This document shows positions 1 through 8,619 of a stretch of 64,000 nt of DNA, piece after piece. A program made the position numbers and the translations under genes. The notes under the pieces are model-generated. The model worked only from the letters and a program-made list of their open reading frames with translations, made no database searches and was not told the origin of the DNA. Source of the stretch: Rossellomorea sp. SC111. GTDB lineage: Bacteria; Bacillota; Bacilli; Bacillales; Bacillaceae_B. Each line of letters opens with the position of its first letter. Position 1 is the stretch's first letter. The stretch is from contig NZ_JANIOC010000020.1 of assembly GCF_024733565.1 (NCBI RefSeq), forward strand, positions 1 through 64,000, written 5' to 3'.

Positions 1-74
1 GGCTCCGCAGGCAAGATTCGAACTTGCGACCGATCGGTTAACAGCCGATAGCTCTACCACTGAGCTACTGCGGA
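1..74 (-). tRNA. tRNA-Asn (anticodon GTT), 3' end at window edge
   Basis: Read on the minus strand this folds as a tRNA: acceptor stem TCCGCAG pairs with CTGCGGA, the D arm contains AGCTCAGTGGTAGAGC, the anticodon loop is CTGTTAA with anticodon GTT (Asn), and the T arm holds GTTCGAATC. The discriminator base is G and only CC of the 3' CCA is inside the window, so the last base lies outside. In B. subtilis the gene next to ydcK is the start of the trnS tRNA cluster, whose last leucine tRNA is the ICEBs1 attachment site; that part is beyond this edge. Confidence 0.96.
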
Positions 75-189
75 ACGTGAAGTATTCTTACGCTTACTCG
101 TCTTATCGACTCTTTAGATTATAATGACTCATCGATTTCTTGTCAACTACTTTCAGGCACTTTTCCCACAAGAAAAACACCTCTTACAA

Positions 190-660
190 TTACCCTTTTT
201 CAATCACGACTTCCTTTACGAGGCGAAGTTTTCCATTACAGCGACCACACACATATTTCCCTGTATTGATTTTTCTTTTTCTTTCGAAATTCAGACCGCA
301 CTGAGAACAGACATAGTGTAACACCCGTCTCCTCCTGTTTACACTTGGCAATGAAGAACAATGCCTTGGTCCCCCGACATGTTTGAGCAGGCTTTTAAAG
401 TCCTGATCCCCGTGTTTGTATCCTCTTCCTTCAATATGCAAGTGGTAATGACATAACTCATGCTTTATAATTCCGATCAGTTCTTCCATTCCATGCTCGT
501 CCAGATATCTTCGATTAATATCGATATCATGGCTGCCCAACATATATCTTCCACCGGTGCTGCGTAGTCTTGGGTTGAAATACGCCTTATGTTGAAATGG
601 CTTGCGGAATGATTGAATTGAAATTCTTTCAACTAATTGCTGCAGCTCAGCATTTGTCAT
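190..660 (-). CDS. SprT-like zinc metalloprotease-fold protein (YdcK family)
   Basis: A 156-residue SprT-family protein. The zinc-binding motif HELCH sits at residues 67-71, followed by a C-terminal zinc ribbon with CxxC pairs near residues 118/121 and 138/141. In eukaryotes SprT domains (Spartan) cleave DNA-protein crosslinks; the bacterial cytoplasmic YdcK proteins are uncharacterised, so the substrate is unknown. The start ATG is preceded by AAGAAGGATTTGT, a fair ribosome-binding site. It lies between the tRNA and divergent cmpA, as in B. subtilis downstream of the sigB region. Length matches the family. Confidence 0.9.
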   Translation of the reverse strand: MTNAELQQLVERISIQSFRKPFQHKAYFNPRLRSTGGRYMLGSHDIDINRRYLDEHGMEELIGIIKHELCHYHLHIEGRGYKHGDQDFKSLLKHVGGPRHCSSLPSVNRRRRVLHYVCSQCGLNFERKRKINTGKYVCGRCNGKLRLVKEVVIEKG

Positions 661-684
661 ACAAATCCTTCTTTCTTAATTAGA

Positions 685-712
685 ACATGACAACCCATTA
701 TAGCATACACTA
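685..712 (+). promoter_or_regulatory. Candidate mother-cell sigma (sigma-K/E type) promoter for cmpA
   Basis: ACA at 685-687 is followed after exactly 16 bases by CATACACTA (704-712). This fits the sigma-K pattern (AC, N16, CATAnnnTA), and CATACACT also fits the sigma-E -10 box, although I see only a poor sigma-E -35. It lies about 95 bp upstream of cmpA. B. subtilis cmpA is known to be expressed in the mother cell, so position and motif agree. Which of the two factors acts here is inference. Confidence 0.5.
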
Positions 713-805
713 GGTATCACCCTTATTGTTTTAAACTGACAAACTACCCGGAGAGGGACCGTTTTCAATTTAGCGGCACCTTCAAAGGGATAAGGAGGTT
801 CAACG

Positions 806-919
806 ATGCCAAATTGGCTTGTCAATCAATTGAGAAAAGCTTATCTTGAGAAAGATCGATACCAGATCAAACTCCTTAATCAATGTTGGAATTTTTACAG
901 AAAGAAGAACTGCTCTTAA
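806..919 (+). CDS. cmpA: CmpA, cortex morphogenetic protein (37 aa)
   Basis: A 37-codon gene starting with MPNWLVNQLRKAY and ending in a basic, aromatic tail. It has a strong AAGGAGG site at 792-798, eight bases before the ATG. The length, the pattern of Trp/Asn/Gln and Lys/Arg residues, and the position between tex and the SprT-like gene match B. subtilis CmpA. That protein is an adaptor that, with ClpXP, promotes SpoIVA degradation in cells that mis-assemble the spore envelope, and it delays cortex formation. It is transcribed divergently from the SprT-like gene and convergently with tex. Identification is from order and remembered sequence character. Confidence 0.85.
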   Translation: MPNWLVNQLRKAYLEKDRYQIKLLNQCWNFYRKKNCS

Positions 920-935
920 TGAATTCCAGCGTATA

Positions 936-982
936 TAAAAAAGAGCTGACCTCCAGATAGCTCACTATCATTCAGTCAGCTC
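936..982 (-). terminator. Terminator of tex
   Basis: GAGCTGAC (943-950) pairs with GTCAGCTC (975-982). On the minus strand the stem is followed by a T-run (CTCTTTTTTATA), which fits a rho-independent terminator just after the tex stop. The plus-strand side has no comparable T-run. Confidence 0.8.
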
Positions 983-993
983 CTATTCATTTC

Positions 994-3162
994 TTAATTA
1001 ACCATTGTCAGTGCGACCCTGCCTTTTTGGACATCTACACTATCAACCCAAACGGTCACAACGTCCCCGACTGAAACCACATCTAAAGGATGCTTCACGA
1101 AACCATTTTTCAGCTTTGATATATGGACAAGCCCATCTTGTTTCACACCAATGTCAATAAAGGCACCAAAATCGACTACATTTCGAACGGTTCCTTGTAA
1201 CTCCATTCCTTCCGATAGATCTTCAAGCTTCAGAACATCTTTCTTCAGTAACGGTTTAGGAAACTCATCCCTGGGATCTCGACCAGGTCTAATCAGTGAA
1301 TCGATAATATCCTTCAAGGTCAATTTCCCTATTTCCAACTCTTCACACACTTCATCTATATTCAATTGTTCCAAAGACTGTTTGAGTTTATCTGACCCGA
1401 TATCATTTACACTCATCCCCACGTTAGAAAGGAGATTCTTTACATCGTTATAATTCTCAGGGTGAATGGAAGTCCTATCAAGCACCTCTTTCCCATCCAT
1501 TATCCTCAGGAAGCCGATACATTGTTCGAACGTTTTCGCGCCAAGTCTTGGAATTTTTTTTAATTGTGCCCTGGAAAGAAACTTTCCTTCTTCCTCCCGC
1601 TTTTTCACGATATTGTTGGCCACTGTTTTAGAAAGTCCTGCTACATATTGCAATAAGGAGGAGGAGGCGGTATTTACATTCACACCCACCTGGTTTACAG
1701 CCGTTTCCACTACAAAAGTTAGCGATTCGTTCAACTTCTTCTGGGAAACATCGTGTTGATATTGTCCGACCCCTACTGATTTAGGATCGATTTTCACTAA
1801 TTCAGCTAATGGATCCTGTAATCTCCGAGCAATGGAGACAGCACTTCTTTCTTCTACTTGAAGGTCCGGGAACTCTTCTCTCGCCACGTCCGATGCAGAG
1901 TATACGCTTGCCCCCGCTTCGTTTACTATTAAATAAGAAATATTCCCGCCTACTTCTTTTAATAAATCAACAACAAATTGTTCGGTTTCTCTCGACGCAG
2001 TTCCATTACCAATCGCAACAACCTCAATCGAATAGTTCGTCAAAATCGATTTAAAAGCGTCTTCCGCCTTGTTTCGTTGAGATTGAGATGTATGTGGATA
2101 GATCACATTGATATCGAGGGTTTTCCCTGTATCATCAATGACAGCAAGCTTACAGCCAGTCCGAAATGCAGGATCGACACCCAATACCATCTTCCCTTTC
2201 ATTGGAGGTTGGAGCAATAATTTACGCAAGTTTTCAGAGAAAATATGAATGGCTTGATCTTCCGCTTTGTCTGTTAACTCATTGCGGATTTCTCTTTCCA
2301 CTGATGGCTGGATGAGCCTTTTATAACTATCCTCCACTGCTTCTTTCACAAGGGGTACGGAAATGGAGTGGATATTCTTTATGACCTGCTTTTCCAAATA
2401 GTTTTGAATACCTTCTGTATCTGGCTGGATGTTCACTTTGAGAATGTCTTCCTTTTCCCCTCTATTCATTGCCAGGACACGATGGGGGACAACTTTATGA
2501 ATGGGTTCCTGATAGGAGTAATACATTTCAAACACTTTTTTTTCGTCTAACTCTTCTTTTTTTACCTTTGATTCAATTAATCCTTTACGGAATGTATATT
2601 TTCTTATGTAATCCCGGTAAGAGGCTTCATCAGAAATATATTCAGCAATGATGTCCCGGGCTCCACCCAGGGCTTCTTCGACTGTTGTTACTTCATTCTC
2701 TTCAGAGATGTAGTTTGAAGCTTCACCAGTAAGGTCTCCTTTTATTGGGAAGGTAAGAATCCATTCGGCCAAGGGCTCCAAGCCTTTTTCTTTTGCTACG
2801 GTTGCTTTGGTACGCCTCTTTTGTTTATATGGTCGATATAAATCTTCCACCATTTGCAGCTTATCCGCTTTTTGAATGGACCGGGTTAATTCTTCCGTTA
2901 ACTTCCCCTGTTCTTCTATCAGACGGATGACTTCTTCTTTTCGCTGCTCTAGATTCTGAAGATAATTCCATTTATCCATAATATTACGAATCTGGACTTC
3001 ATCCAGTGCGCCAGTTTGCTCTTTTCGATAGCGTGCGATGAAAGGAACTGTATTCCCTTCCTCCAGAAGTGAAATGACGTTTTTTACATTCTTTATTGAT
3101 AAGTTCAATTCTTTTGATACTTGATGAAGTAATGGTTCTTGCTTTGTCAATGTTGCAGCCAA
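994..3162 (-). CDS. tex: Tex family RNA-binding protein
   Basis: A 722-residue Tex/YhgF protein. It has an N-terminal helical region, a YqgF-like RNase-H fold beginning at the GVDPAFRTGCK motif, a helix-hairpin-helix segment around RLGAKTFEQCIGFLRI, and a C-terminal S1 RNA-binding domain ending near the stop. Tex proteins bind nucleic acid and are tied to transcription and the RNA polymerase in stress; exact function is unsettled. The open frame extends to an ATG at 3192, but the only good ribosome-binding site, GGAGG at 3171-3175, lies eight bases before a TTG at 3162, so I place the start there. It follows the sigB operon in the same orientation, as in B. subtilis. Confidence 0.93.
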   Translation of the reverse strand: MAATLTKQEPLLHQVSKELNLSIKNVKNVISLLEEGNTVPFIARYRKEQTGALDEVQIRNIMDKWNYLQNLEQRKEEVIRLIEEQGKLTEELTRSIQKADKLQMVEDLYRPYKQKRRTKATVAKEKGLEPLAEWILTFPIKGDLTGEASNYISEENEVTTVEEALGGARDIIAEYISDEASYRDYIRKYTFRKGLIESKVKKEELDEKKVFEMYYSYQEPIHKVVPHRVLAMNRGEKEDILKVNIQPDTEGIQNYLEKQVIKNIHSISVPLVKEAVEDSYKRLIQPSVEREIRNELTDKAEDQAIHIFSENLRKLLLQPPMKGKMVLGVDPAFRTGCKLAVIDDTGKTLDINVIYPHTSQSQRNKAEDAFKSILTNYSIEVVAIGNGTASRETEQFVVDLLKEVGGNISYLIVNEAGASVYSASDVAREEFPDLQVEERSAVSIARRLQDPLAELVKIDPKSVGVGQYQHDVSQKKLNESLTFVVETAVNQVGVNVNTASSSLLQYVAGLSKTVANNIVKKREEEGKFLSRAQLKKIPRLGAKTFEQCIGFLRIMDGKEVLDRTSIHPENYNDVKNLLSNVGMSVNDIGSDKLKQSLEQLNIDEVCEELEIGKLTLKDIIDSLIRPGRDPRDEFPKPLLKKDVLKLEDLSEGMELQGTVRNVVDFGAFIDIGVKQDGLVHISKLKNGFVKHPLDVVSVGDVVTVWVDSVDVQKGRVALTMVN

Positions 3163-3279
3163 TTGTATTACCTCCATATATAGGATTCTCATTTATTTTA
3201 CCATATCTGTCTGTGGGGATTGAAACGCTGACGACCTAGGTGATAGATGGATCGCTTGACTAAATAGCTGGTAATGGTT

Positions 3280-3316
3280 GAGTTTTGCTCCAGGTGCCCG
3301 CTTTCCTTTGGGCGGA
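3280..3316. repeat. Decayed end of the palindromic repeat seen at 45469-45710
   Basis: The stretch GCTCCAGGTGCCCGCTTTCC near 3290-3310 closely matches the left terminus of the repeat at 45469 (GCTTCAGGTGCTCGCTTTCC), 17 of 20 bases, and is followed by a similar G-rich step. No matching right end is seen, so it appears to be a solo remnant in the tex-rsbX gap. Confidence 0.5.
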
Positions 3317-3332
3317 AATTGGACTTATAAAC

Positions 3333-3366
3333 AAAAAAACTTACCCTAAGCCTGTTAGAGTAAGTT
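3333..3366 (-). terminator. Terminator of the sigB operon, overlapping the rsbX stop
   Basis: AACTTACCCTAA (3338-3349) pairs with TTAGAGTAAGTT (3355-3366) with one mismatch. On the minus strand it is followed by seven T residues. The rsbX stop codon (3355-3357) lies inside the stem. Confidence 0.85.
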
Positions 3367-3951
3367 TCCAATGATATATGTTGTATCATCTGAAGTGCCG
3401 TCTACTAAGGATTGAATATCACCTAGCGCCCCATGAAGGGTCGGATATCTTTGAAGGATATTCTTTACGCCGGAAATGCTCAATCCATCTGAATGAATGA
3501 GAAATCTTGAGTTGGTATTATAATGAAAACGTTGGGTTTTATACGTTTGAGGCCTTCCGGAGAGATAGCCTGTGACAGGTAAGGGATAGGTCATCTTACC
3601 TTCTGGTGCATACATATAAAAACGGATATTACCTACACAACTATACACAAATTCTTTGGAATGATAATATGCTTTAATAATCGCCACAGCAGCTCCACGT
3701 TTTTTCTGAAGGACATCATTGCAAAGACTCATAAGGGTCTCAACATCTTCATGATGATTTTTTTCAACAATCTCAACGACAGCATGTGACGATTCATAGG
3801 CATACTTACCACTGCCTAAACCATCGGCCAGGGCACAGATAAAGTAATCGTTTGTGGAAGTATAGAAATAACTATCACCACAAAAGGGATTCCCATTTTT
3901 CGATACTTGCTCTGCATAAAGCTCTATCTCATTTTGTTGAAGATAAGCCAT
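3355..3951 (-). CDS. rsbX: RsbX, PP2C-type phosphatase that resets the stressosome
   Basis: A 198-residue PP2C-like serine phosphatase. The metal-binding ADGLGSGK motif is in the first third, and a second HSDGLS motif near residue 155. In B. subtilis RsbX dephosphorylates RsbS and RsbR after stress so that the stressosome recaptures RsbT. It is the last gene of the operon, its ATG overlapping the sigB stop by one base (TAATG), which suggests translational coupling. Being downstream of the sigma-B promoter at 5571-5596, it is expected to be induced with SigB as negative feedback. Confidence 0.93.
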   Translation of the reverse strand: MAYLQQNEIELYAEQVSKNGNPFCGDSYFYTSTNDYFICALADGLGSGKYAYESSHAVVEIVEKNHHEDVETLMSLCNDVLQKKRGAAVAIIKAYYHSKEFVYSCVGNIRFYMYAPEGKMTYPLPVTGYLSGRPQTYKTQRFHYNTNSRFLIHSDGLSISGVKNILQRYPTLHGALGDIQSLVDGTSDDTTYIIGNLL

Positions 3952-4748
3952 TAATAACGACTCTCCGGATCGTTCATCTCTTCTTGGATGGCTTCCCGAA
4001 GCTTTTTAATCGCTCTTCTTTGCAGGCGGGAAACATGCATTTGTGAAATACCGAGCTTTTCCCCAGCTTCTTTTTGGCTTAGATTTTCTAAATAAGTGTG
4101 TTGTATAATAGCTTTTTCCCTGTCGGAAAGGACATGAAGGACTTTCTCCAGAACGAGTCGCTGATTTACCTTTTCATAACCTTCATCCTGATCTCCTACG
4201 ATATCCAGTATCGTTACCGTACTTCCTTCTGAATCTGCCTCTATTGAGTGATCCACAGACAAAGCCTGATAACTCCTGCCCATTTCCATCGCTTCCAGAA
4301 CCTCTTCTTCACTTACTTCCAGGTACTCAGCAATTTCATGAACCTGGGGAGAGCGTTCCAATTTATTTGTTAACTCTTCAACCGTCGATTTAATTTTCGG
4401 GCCAAGTTCCTTTATTCTACGGGGAACATGGACACTCCACGTCTTATCCCTTAAAAACCTTTTAATCTCTCCGATGATGGTGGGAATCGCAAAGGCTTCG
4501 AATGATCTGCCGAACGATTCATCGTACCTCCTGATTGCACCAAGCAGTCCAATCATCCCTACCTGGATAATATCCTCATGAAAAGACCTGCCCTTTGAAT
4601 ATTTCCTCGCAATGGATTCAACAAGGTTCTGATAGTGCAAAATGAGCTGGCTTTGGGCATCATCATCCTGGGTTTCCTGATAATCCTTGATCCACTTGAG
4701 TACTTTTTCTTTTTGAGCCTGCTGGTTAGGTTGAGATAGTTTTTTCAT
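3951..4748 (-). CDS. sigB: RNA polymerase general-stress sigma factor SigB
   Basis: A 265-residue group-3 sigma-70 factor. Region 2 is around residues 35-105 (HEDIIQVGMIGLLGAIRRYD), region 3 in the middle, and region 4 with a helix-turn-helix around GISQMHVSRLQRRA near the C-terminus. It directs the general stress regulon and is held inactive by RsbW. Its start lies within the last 23 bases of rsbW. The length matches the B. subtilis protein closely. Regulation is by the upstream Rsb partner-switch proteins and by the autoregulatory promoter before rsbV. Confidence 0.97.
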   Translation of the reverse strand: MKKLSQPNQQAQKEKVLKWIKDYQETQDDDAQSQLILHYQNLVESIARKYSKGRSFHEDIIQVGMIGLLGAIRRYDESFGRSFEAFAIPTIIGEIKRFLRDKTWSVHVPRRIKELGPKIKSTVEELTNKLERSPQVHEIAEYLEVSEEEVLEAMEMGRSYQALSVDHSIEADSEGSTVTILDIVGDQDEGYEKVNQRLVLEKVLHVLSDREKAIIQHTYLENLSQKEAGEKLGISQMHVSRLQRRAIKKLREAIQEEMNDPESRY

Positions 4749-5196
4749 CCCTCTCCACCTGCTCCCCTGATAGGAATTTAGTCATGAAGACTGTCACTCC
4801 CTCCTTGTGATGCACTTTTACATCATCCATAAGGCTCTCAATAAGGTAAAGGCCTAAACCACCTTCTCTTAAGAACTCAACGGAATGATCGGCATGATAA
4901 GGACCAACAGCACTGCGGATTTCTTTGAAATCAAAACTTTCTCCGTGATCAGCCACCATCACTTCAAGACGATCCTCGTACAATGCGAATCCGACCACAA
5001 CTTCTCCGTCATTGTCTTTATACGCATGCTGAACCGCATTAGTGATCGCTTCACTTGTGGCAATCTTCAAATCCTCAATTGCATCATAATCAAACCCCAT
5101 ACGACTTGCAATTCCCGAAAGCGTCAAACGAATGACCCCGACATATTCCGGCTTAGCGGGGATCTTCATCTCGATGTAATCAAAAGCTTGCATCAT
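4726..5196 (-). CDS. rsbW: RsbW, anti-sigma-B factor and RsbV kinase
   Basis: A 156-residue GHKL-fold ATPase/kinase. The N box (EAITNAVQHAY), the G1 box (VADHGESFD) and the G2 box (EGGLGLYLIESL) are all visible. RsbW binds SigB to block it, or phosphorylates RsbV with ATP. Which partner it holds depends on the phosphorylation of RsbV. The gene overlaps rsbV by four bases and sigB by 23 bases, so the three are translationally linked, as expected where stoichiometry matters. Confidence 0.96.
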   Translation of the reverse strand: MMQAFDYIEMKIPAKPEYVGVIRLTLSGIASRMGFDYDAIEDLKIATSEAITNAVQHAYKDNDGEVVVGFALYEDRLEVMVADHGESFDFKEIRSAVGPYHADHSVEFLREGGLGLYLIESLMDDVKVHHKEGVTVFMTKFLSGEQVERDEKTIST

Positions 5197-5525
5197 TCCA
5201 CTCCACCTTCTACTTTGGAATTGATATTCATAATATCCCCTAAACCTGTAATATCAAACAACCTTTGCAAACGGTCAGATAGTCCGATTAGATTAAGCTG
5301 CCCACCACGGGCCTTAACTGTTTTAAACAGACCGACGAACACTCCGAGCCCCGTACTATCCATGTATGACACTTCGGAAAGATCGACTGTAATATCTTTA
5401 TTGTCAGCTTCAGCAGACGGCTGAAGGGTTTCTTTAAGCTTTGGAGCTGTATATGCATCAATTTCACCGGCTACTTTAACGAGCAGCTCGTTTTCTTTTT
5501 CTTTCATATCTATTGATAAGTTCAT
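5193..5525 (-). CDS. rsbV: RsbV, anti-anti-sigma factor
   Basis: A 110-residue STAS-domain protein. The phosphorylatable serine is Ser57 in the motif YMDSTGLGVFVG, matching Ser56 of the B. subtilis protein. Unphosphorylated RsbV binds RsbW and frees SigB; RsbU removes the phosphate under stress. The ATG has an AAAAAGGTGG ribosome-binding site. It is the first gene downstream of the sigma-B-type promoter at 5571-5596, so rsbV-rsbW-sigB-rsbX can be transcribed separately from the upstream genes. Confidence 0.96.
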   Translation of the reverse strand: MNLSIDMKEKENELLVKVAGEIDAYTAPKLKETLQPSAEADNKDITVDLSEVSYMDSTGLGVFVGLFKTVKARGGQLNLIGLSDRLQRLFDITGLGDIMNINSKVEGGVE

Positions 5526-5570
5526 AAAAAGACCACCTTTTTGGCAACATTATAATACGACTCTATTCAT

Positions 5571-5596
5571 TTACCCTATTTGCGATAAAAATAAAC
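5571..5596 (-). promoter_or_regulatory. Sigma-B autoregulatory promoter before rsbV
   Basis: On the minus strand GTTTAT (5591-5596) is followed after 14 bases by GGGTAA (5571-5576), an excellent match to the sigma-B consensus GTTTAA-N12-15-GGGTAT. It lies in the rsbU-rsbV gap, exactly where the B. subtilis operon has its internal sigma-B promoter. Confidence 0.9.
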
Positions 5597-5600
5597 AACA

Positions 5601-6611
5601 TTATGAATTTCTTTTTATGATGATTAAGGTGAAATCGTCCCTAAGCTCAAAGTGCTGGAGTTTCTCAAGCTGCTTATACACATTATTGATGATCTCCTGA
5701 GTAGGGAGATGTGCATACCGGCTGATTAACTGGACCAGATCCTCCCTCTCGATGAAACCTTCTTCCGTACGACATTCTGTTACTCCGTCGGAAAGGAGGA
5801 TGATCATATCCCCCACTTCCACACGTCTTTCGTATTGTCTGTACTTCGCCTTTTTATCGACACCCAATAGAAGGCCTTTGGCATCAAGGTCCTCATATTC
5901 ATTGGTTGACGCTCTATAAAAAAAGCCGGGTTCGTGCCCAGCTGATGAGTATGAAAAAAGATGTTTCTCAGAGTTATACACGCCGTAGAACATGGTTATG
6001 AACATACTGGCGTCCACGTTTTGTTCGACTACTCTATTCAAGCTTTCCAAAACCGCATTCGGTTCATTACGATACTCCGGTAAACTATCCATCGCATATT
6101 TAATCATGGACATACAAAGAGCCGCTGGTATGCCCTTCCCTATTACGTCCGCAATGGCCACACTTACACTGTCATTTTCATCCTGGACAAAGTGGTAGTA
6201 ATCACCGTTCATCTTCTTTGCAGGTACACTCACCGCACCAATATCCAGCCCTTCGATTGAAGGGATTACGGTCCCGAGAAGGGTTTGCTGCATATTGGAT
6301 GCCACATCTATTTCATTATTCAATTCCTGTTGTTTCGTTCTCAAGCTTTGATGTTCACGATAGGCAAAACCATAACCTATCATGACTTCCAAGAGGATAT
6401 CGAAAGAATGCAACACCTGATGCGGTATGTTTGGCTCCATTTCCAGGATGACATTCTTATGGAGACTGATGATTTCTTCCGGTGATACGTTATGCTCAAT
6501 TGATTTACGACTGAATTTCTGTCCCAAATAAAGAGCTTTCTCATCTTGGTCGTTTAGATAGTGCTCAATAATTTCTCTATATTTTGAATCCATCAATTCT
6601 CTGAAATTCAT
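5601..6611 (-). CDS. rsbU: RsbU, RsbV-P phosphatase
   Basis: A 336-residue protein with an N-terminal helical RsbT-binding domain (about residues 1-85) and a C-terminal PP2C/SpoIIE phosphatase domain with metal-binding motifs KMNGDYYH, ADVIGKGIPA and LLSDGVTE. RsbT binding activates it to dephosphorylate RsbV-P. The open frame begins at 6635 but GGGGGAG sits just before the ATG at 6611 (MNFRELM), which gives the family length (335 in B. subtilis). It starts 11 bases after rsbT. Confidence 0.95.
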   Translation of the reverse strand: MNFRELMDSKYREIIEHYLNDQDEKALYLGQKFSRKSIEHNVSPEEIISLHKNVILEMEPNIPHQVLHSFDILLEVMIGYGFAYREHQSLRTKQQELNNEIDVASNMQQTLLGTVIPSIEGLDIGAVSVPAKKMNGDYYHFVQDENDSVSVAIADVIGKGIPAALCMSMIKYAMDSLPEYRNEPNAVLESLNRVVEQNVDASMFITMFYGVYNSEKHLFSYSSAGHEPGFFYRASTNEYEDLDAKGLLLGVDKKAKYRQYERRVEVGDMIILLSDGVTECRTEEGFIEREDLVQLISRYAHLPTQEIINNVYKQLEKLQHFELRDDFTLIIIKRNS

Positions 6612-6622
6612 AATAACTCCCC

Positions 6623-7024
6623 CTAGCGGAGCCACTTGGTCGCCCTTATATCTGTCCCTTCACCCGGTACAGATTCGACGTTAAATTCGTCCATTAAACG
6701 CTTAACTCCAGGCAAACCTGCTCCTAATCCGCCTGATGTGGAATATCCATCTTCCATTACTTTTCTGATATCGGCAATGCCAGGGCCTTCATCTAATGCG
6801 ATGATGCGCACACCCTTTTTACCGGCGTCGAATAATTTTTCAATACAAATCTGACCATAGCCAGCATATAAATAGATGTTCCTTGCTAATTCGCTGATAG
6901 CCGTAGTGATACGAGCTTGGTCAACTGTGCCGAATCCGAGCTCTTTCGCTACATTCCTCCCTAACTGGCGGGCAGCAACGATGTCCCATTCATTCGTGAT
7001 CTTCACGCAGGATTGGCTATCCAT
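6623..7024 (-). CDS. rsbT: RsbT, switch kinase of the stressosome
   Basis: A 133-residue GHKL-type serine/threonine kinase, with N-box residues in SELARNIYLYAG, ATP-lid motif DEGPGI and the glycine-rich GGLGAGLPGV. RsbT phosphorylates RsbR and RsbS on stress, is then released from the stressosome, and activates RsbU. It sits two bases after rsbS. Length and all motifs agree with B. subtilis RsbT. Confidence 0.95.
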   Translation of the reverse strand: MDSQSCVKITNEWDIVAARQLGRNVAKELGFGTVDQARITTAISELARNIYLYAGYGQICIEKLFDAGKKGVRIIALDEGPGIADIRKVMEDGYSTSGGLGAGLPGVKRLMDEFNVESVPGEGTDIRATKWLR

Positions 7025-7026
7025 AC

Positions 7027-7383
7027 CTAGTCCCCCAGTTCCAATTGTAATTTCTCCAGACCTTTTTCCAGATCAAGAGCGGTTAGGACATCCTCTAACC
7101 TGATCCCCAGCTCGATCAACGTAATCGCTACAGCAGGCTGGATGCCTGTAATGACAACTTTTGCCCCCATCAGCCTGGACATGTTGATCACATCCCCAAG
7201 TACTTTAGCGATGAATGAATCTATAAAATCGATGGAAGTAATATCGATTACTACTCCTCTTGCACTCGTTTCGTGAATCTTCTGCAGAAGATCTTCTTGA
7301 AATTGAAGGGCAGTTTGATCATCCAGCTCCCACTGAATGGAAATCAACAAACAATCATGCAGCTTTAAAATTGGTATTCTCAC
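7027..7383 (-). CDS. rsbS: RsbS, stressosome scaffold STAS protein
   Basis: A 118-residue single STAS domain. The phosphorylation site is Ser56 in [10 protein letters not shown], corresponding to Ser59 in B. subtilis. RsbS and RsbR form the stressosome core that traps RsbT. The start overlaps the rsbR stop by four bases, so the two partners are translationally coupled. Confidence 0.95.
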   Translation of the reverse strand: MRIPILKLHDCLLISIQWELDDQTALQFQEDLLQKIHETSARGVVIDITSIDFIDSFIAKVLGDVINMSRLMGAKVVITGIQPAVAITLIELGIRLEDVLTALDLEKGLEKLQLELGD

Positions 7384-8210
7384 TCTAATCCCTCCGCCGA
7401 AACTATTTTTCGATTTGTCATTTCAAGAGCCTTTTCGATTCCTTTTCGGAGCGTACTGTTTGTACTGAACTGATTAAGATCGATTCCTAAATTAACGATG
7501 GTCTGAGCGATTTCGGGTCTGATACCCACGAGCATACACTTCGCCCCCACCAAACGCACGGCTTCTGCAGCCTGGATGATATGATGGGCAACCATGGTAT
7601 CCACGACCGGTACTCCGGTAATGTCAATCAGTACGACTTCCGCCCTATGCTTTACCACACCGTTTAAAAGGTTTTCCATGATCAAACGGGCCCGTTCAGT
7701 ATCTATTGTACCCACAAGAGGCATGATGGAAATCTTTTCGAATACCGGTATGAGTGGTGCTGATAATTCCTGTAATGCTATCTTCTGAAGAGAAACCGTT
7801 CTTTCCCATGATTCTGTATAAGCTTTAACCACTTTGTTGTACATTGGTGTCAGCCATTGATCGAATTTCTCAACCTGAGCAGCGTGATTTTCATCTGTGA
7901 TCAGTTGGTCATTCGTCATACCTTCGTAAACCACTTTACCAAATGTACCTAAAGCTGTTGTCACAAATGTAAGTGGCCATCCTAACCTGACAACCTTTTC
8001 AGCGAAATCTTCCAAGCGGCTATTGAATTCTTTGGAATCTCTTAAGTTTGAAGCAATCATTTCAACAAACTCATGGCTTGTCTTAGTGAAAACCTGATCT
8101 GAAACGACTTGAAGAAACTTCTCATCCGCTTCATTCCTCATCCGTTCCATCCAAATACTAGTGATTTCTGATTTATTGTCGTGAATATAATCCGTGACTT
8201 CACTAAACAT
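7380..8210 (-). CDS. rsbR: RsbR(A), stressosome sensor
   Basis: A 276-residue protein with an N-terminal non-heme globin-like sensor domain (about residues 1-140), a linker helix and a C-terminal STAS domain. The two RsbT target threonines fall exactly at the B. subtilis positions, Thr171 (TIDTERA) and Thr205 (VVDTMV). It is the first gene of the operon, with GGAGAGA upstream of the ATG. No clear sigma-A promoter was found in the AT-rich region upstream, though one is expected from B. subtilis. Confidence 0.95.
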   Translation of the reverse strand: MFSEVTDYIHDNKSEITSIWMERMRNEADEKFLQVVSDQVFTKTSHEFVEMIASNLRDSKEFNSRLEDFAEKVVRLGWPLTFVTTALGTFGKVVYEGMTNDQLITDENHAAQVEKFDQWLTPMYNKVVKAYTESWERTVSLQKIALQELSAPLIPVFEKISIMPLVGTIDTERARLIMENLLNGVVKHRAEVVLIDITGVPVVDTMVAHHIIQAAEAVRLVGAKCMLVGIRPEIAQTIVNLGIDLNQFSTNSTLRKGIEKALEMTNRKIVSAEGLE

Positions 8211-8495
8211 TTAGTTCTCTCCATTCTATCATATGAAATTTATCCTCAGTATTTATGGCGATTGATGTAACCCAATCTTAAAGTAGTTTACAACCATGAA
8301 CGAAAAATGACGTAATTACTTTAATAGTAACAAATAAATATATAAAAGAAAAAAACTATGCCTTTTCGGGTATTTTTATTTCTTTCCTTTCCCATTATAA
8401 ATTGTTTGCCTTGTTTTGTCATAAAATTGTCTATTTTTCCATTATCCAGTTTCTTCTTTCACGATAAAATCGGGCTTCAAAGGGTATTGGAAATA
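8211..8495. other. AT-rich gap upstream of rsbR; no gene seen
   Basis: This stretch should carry the promoter of the rsbR operon on the minus strand. I see no convincing -35/-10 pair, no repeat and no coding frame with a ribosome-binding site. The only open frame on the plus strand (8358-8564) runs through T-rich, low-complexity sequence and lacks a start site. Confidence 0.5.
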
Positions 8496-8550
8496 AAAAA
8501 AGCAAAACAAAAAGGCTCAATGATCAAGCTTTTGTTGATCAGCAAGCCTT
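8496..8550 (-). terminator. Terminator of ndoA
   Basis: AAGGCT (8512-8517) and TGATCAA (8521-8527) pair with TTGATCA (8535-8541) and AGCCTT (8545-8550). On the minus strand a T-rich tail follows. It separates the alr-ndoAI-ndoA group from the rsb operon, so rsbR needs its own promoter. Confidence 0.8.
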
Positions 8551-8619
8551 CTGGTTTGCAGTAATATTGTCTCTATAGCATACGTGATAATGGATTCACA
8601 CGAAGGACGGACTCATGAG

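Noticed and set aside
8358..8564. 68-codon plus frame in the rsbR-ndoA gap
   Set aside because: Low complexity, no ribosome-binding site, covers the ndoA terminator.
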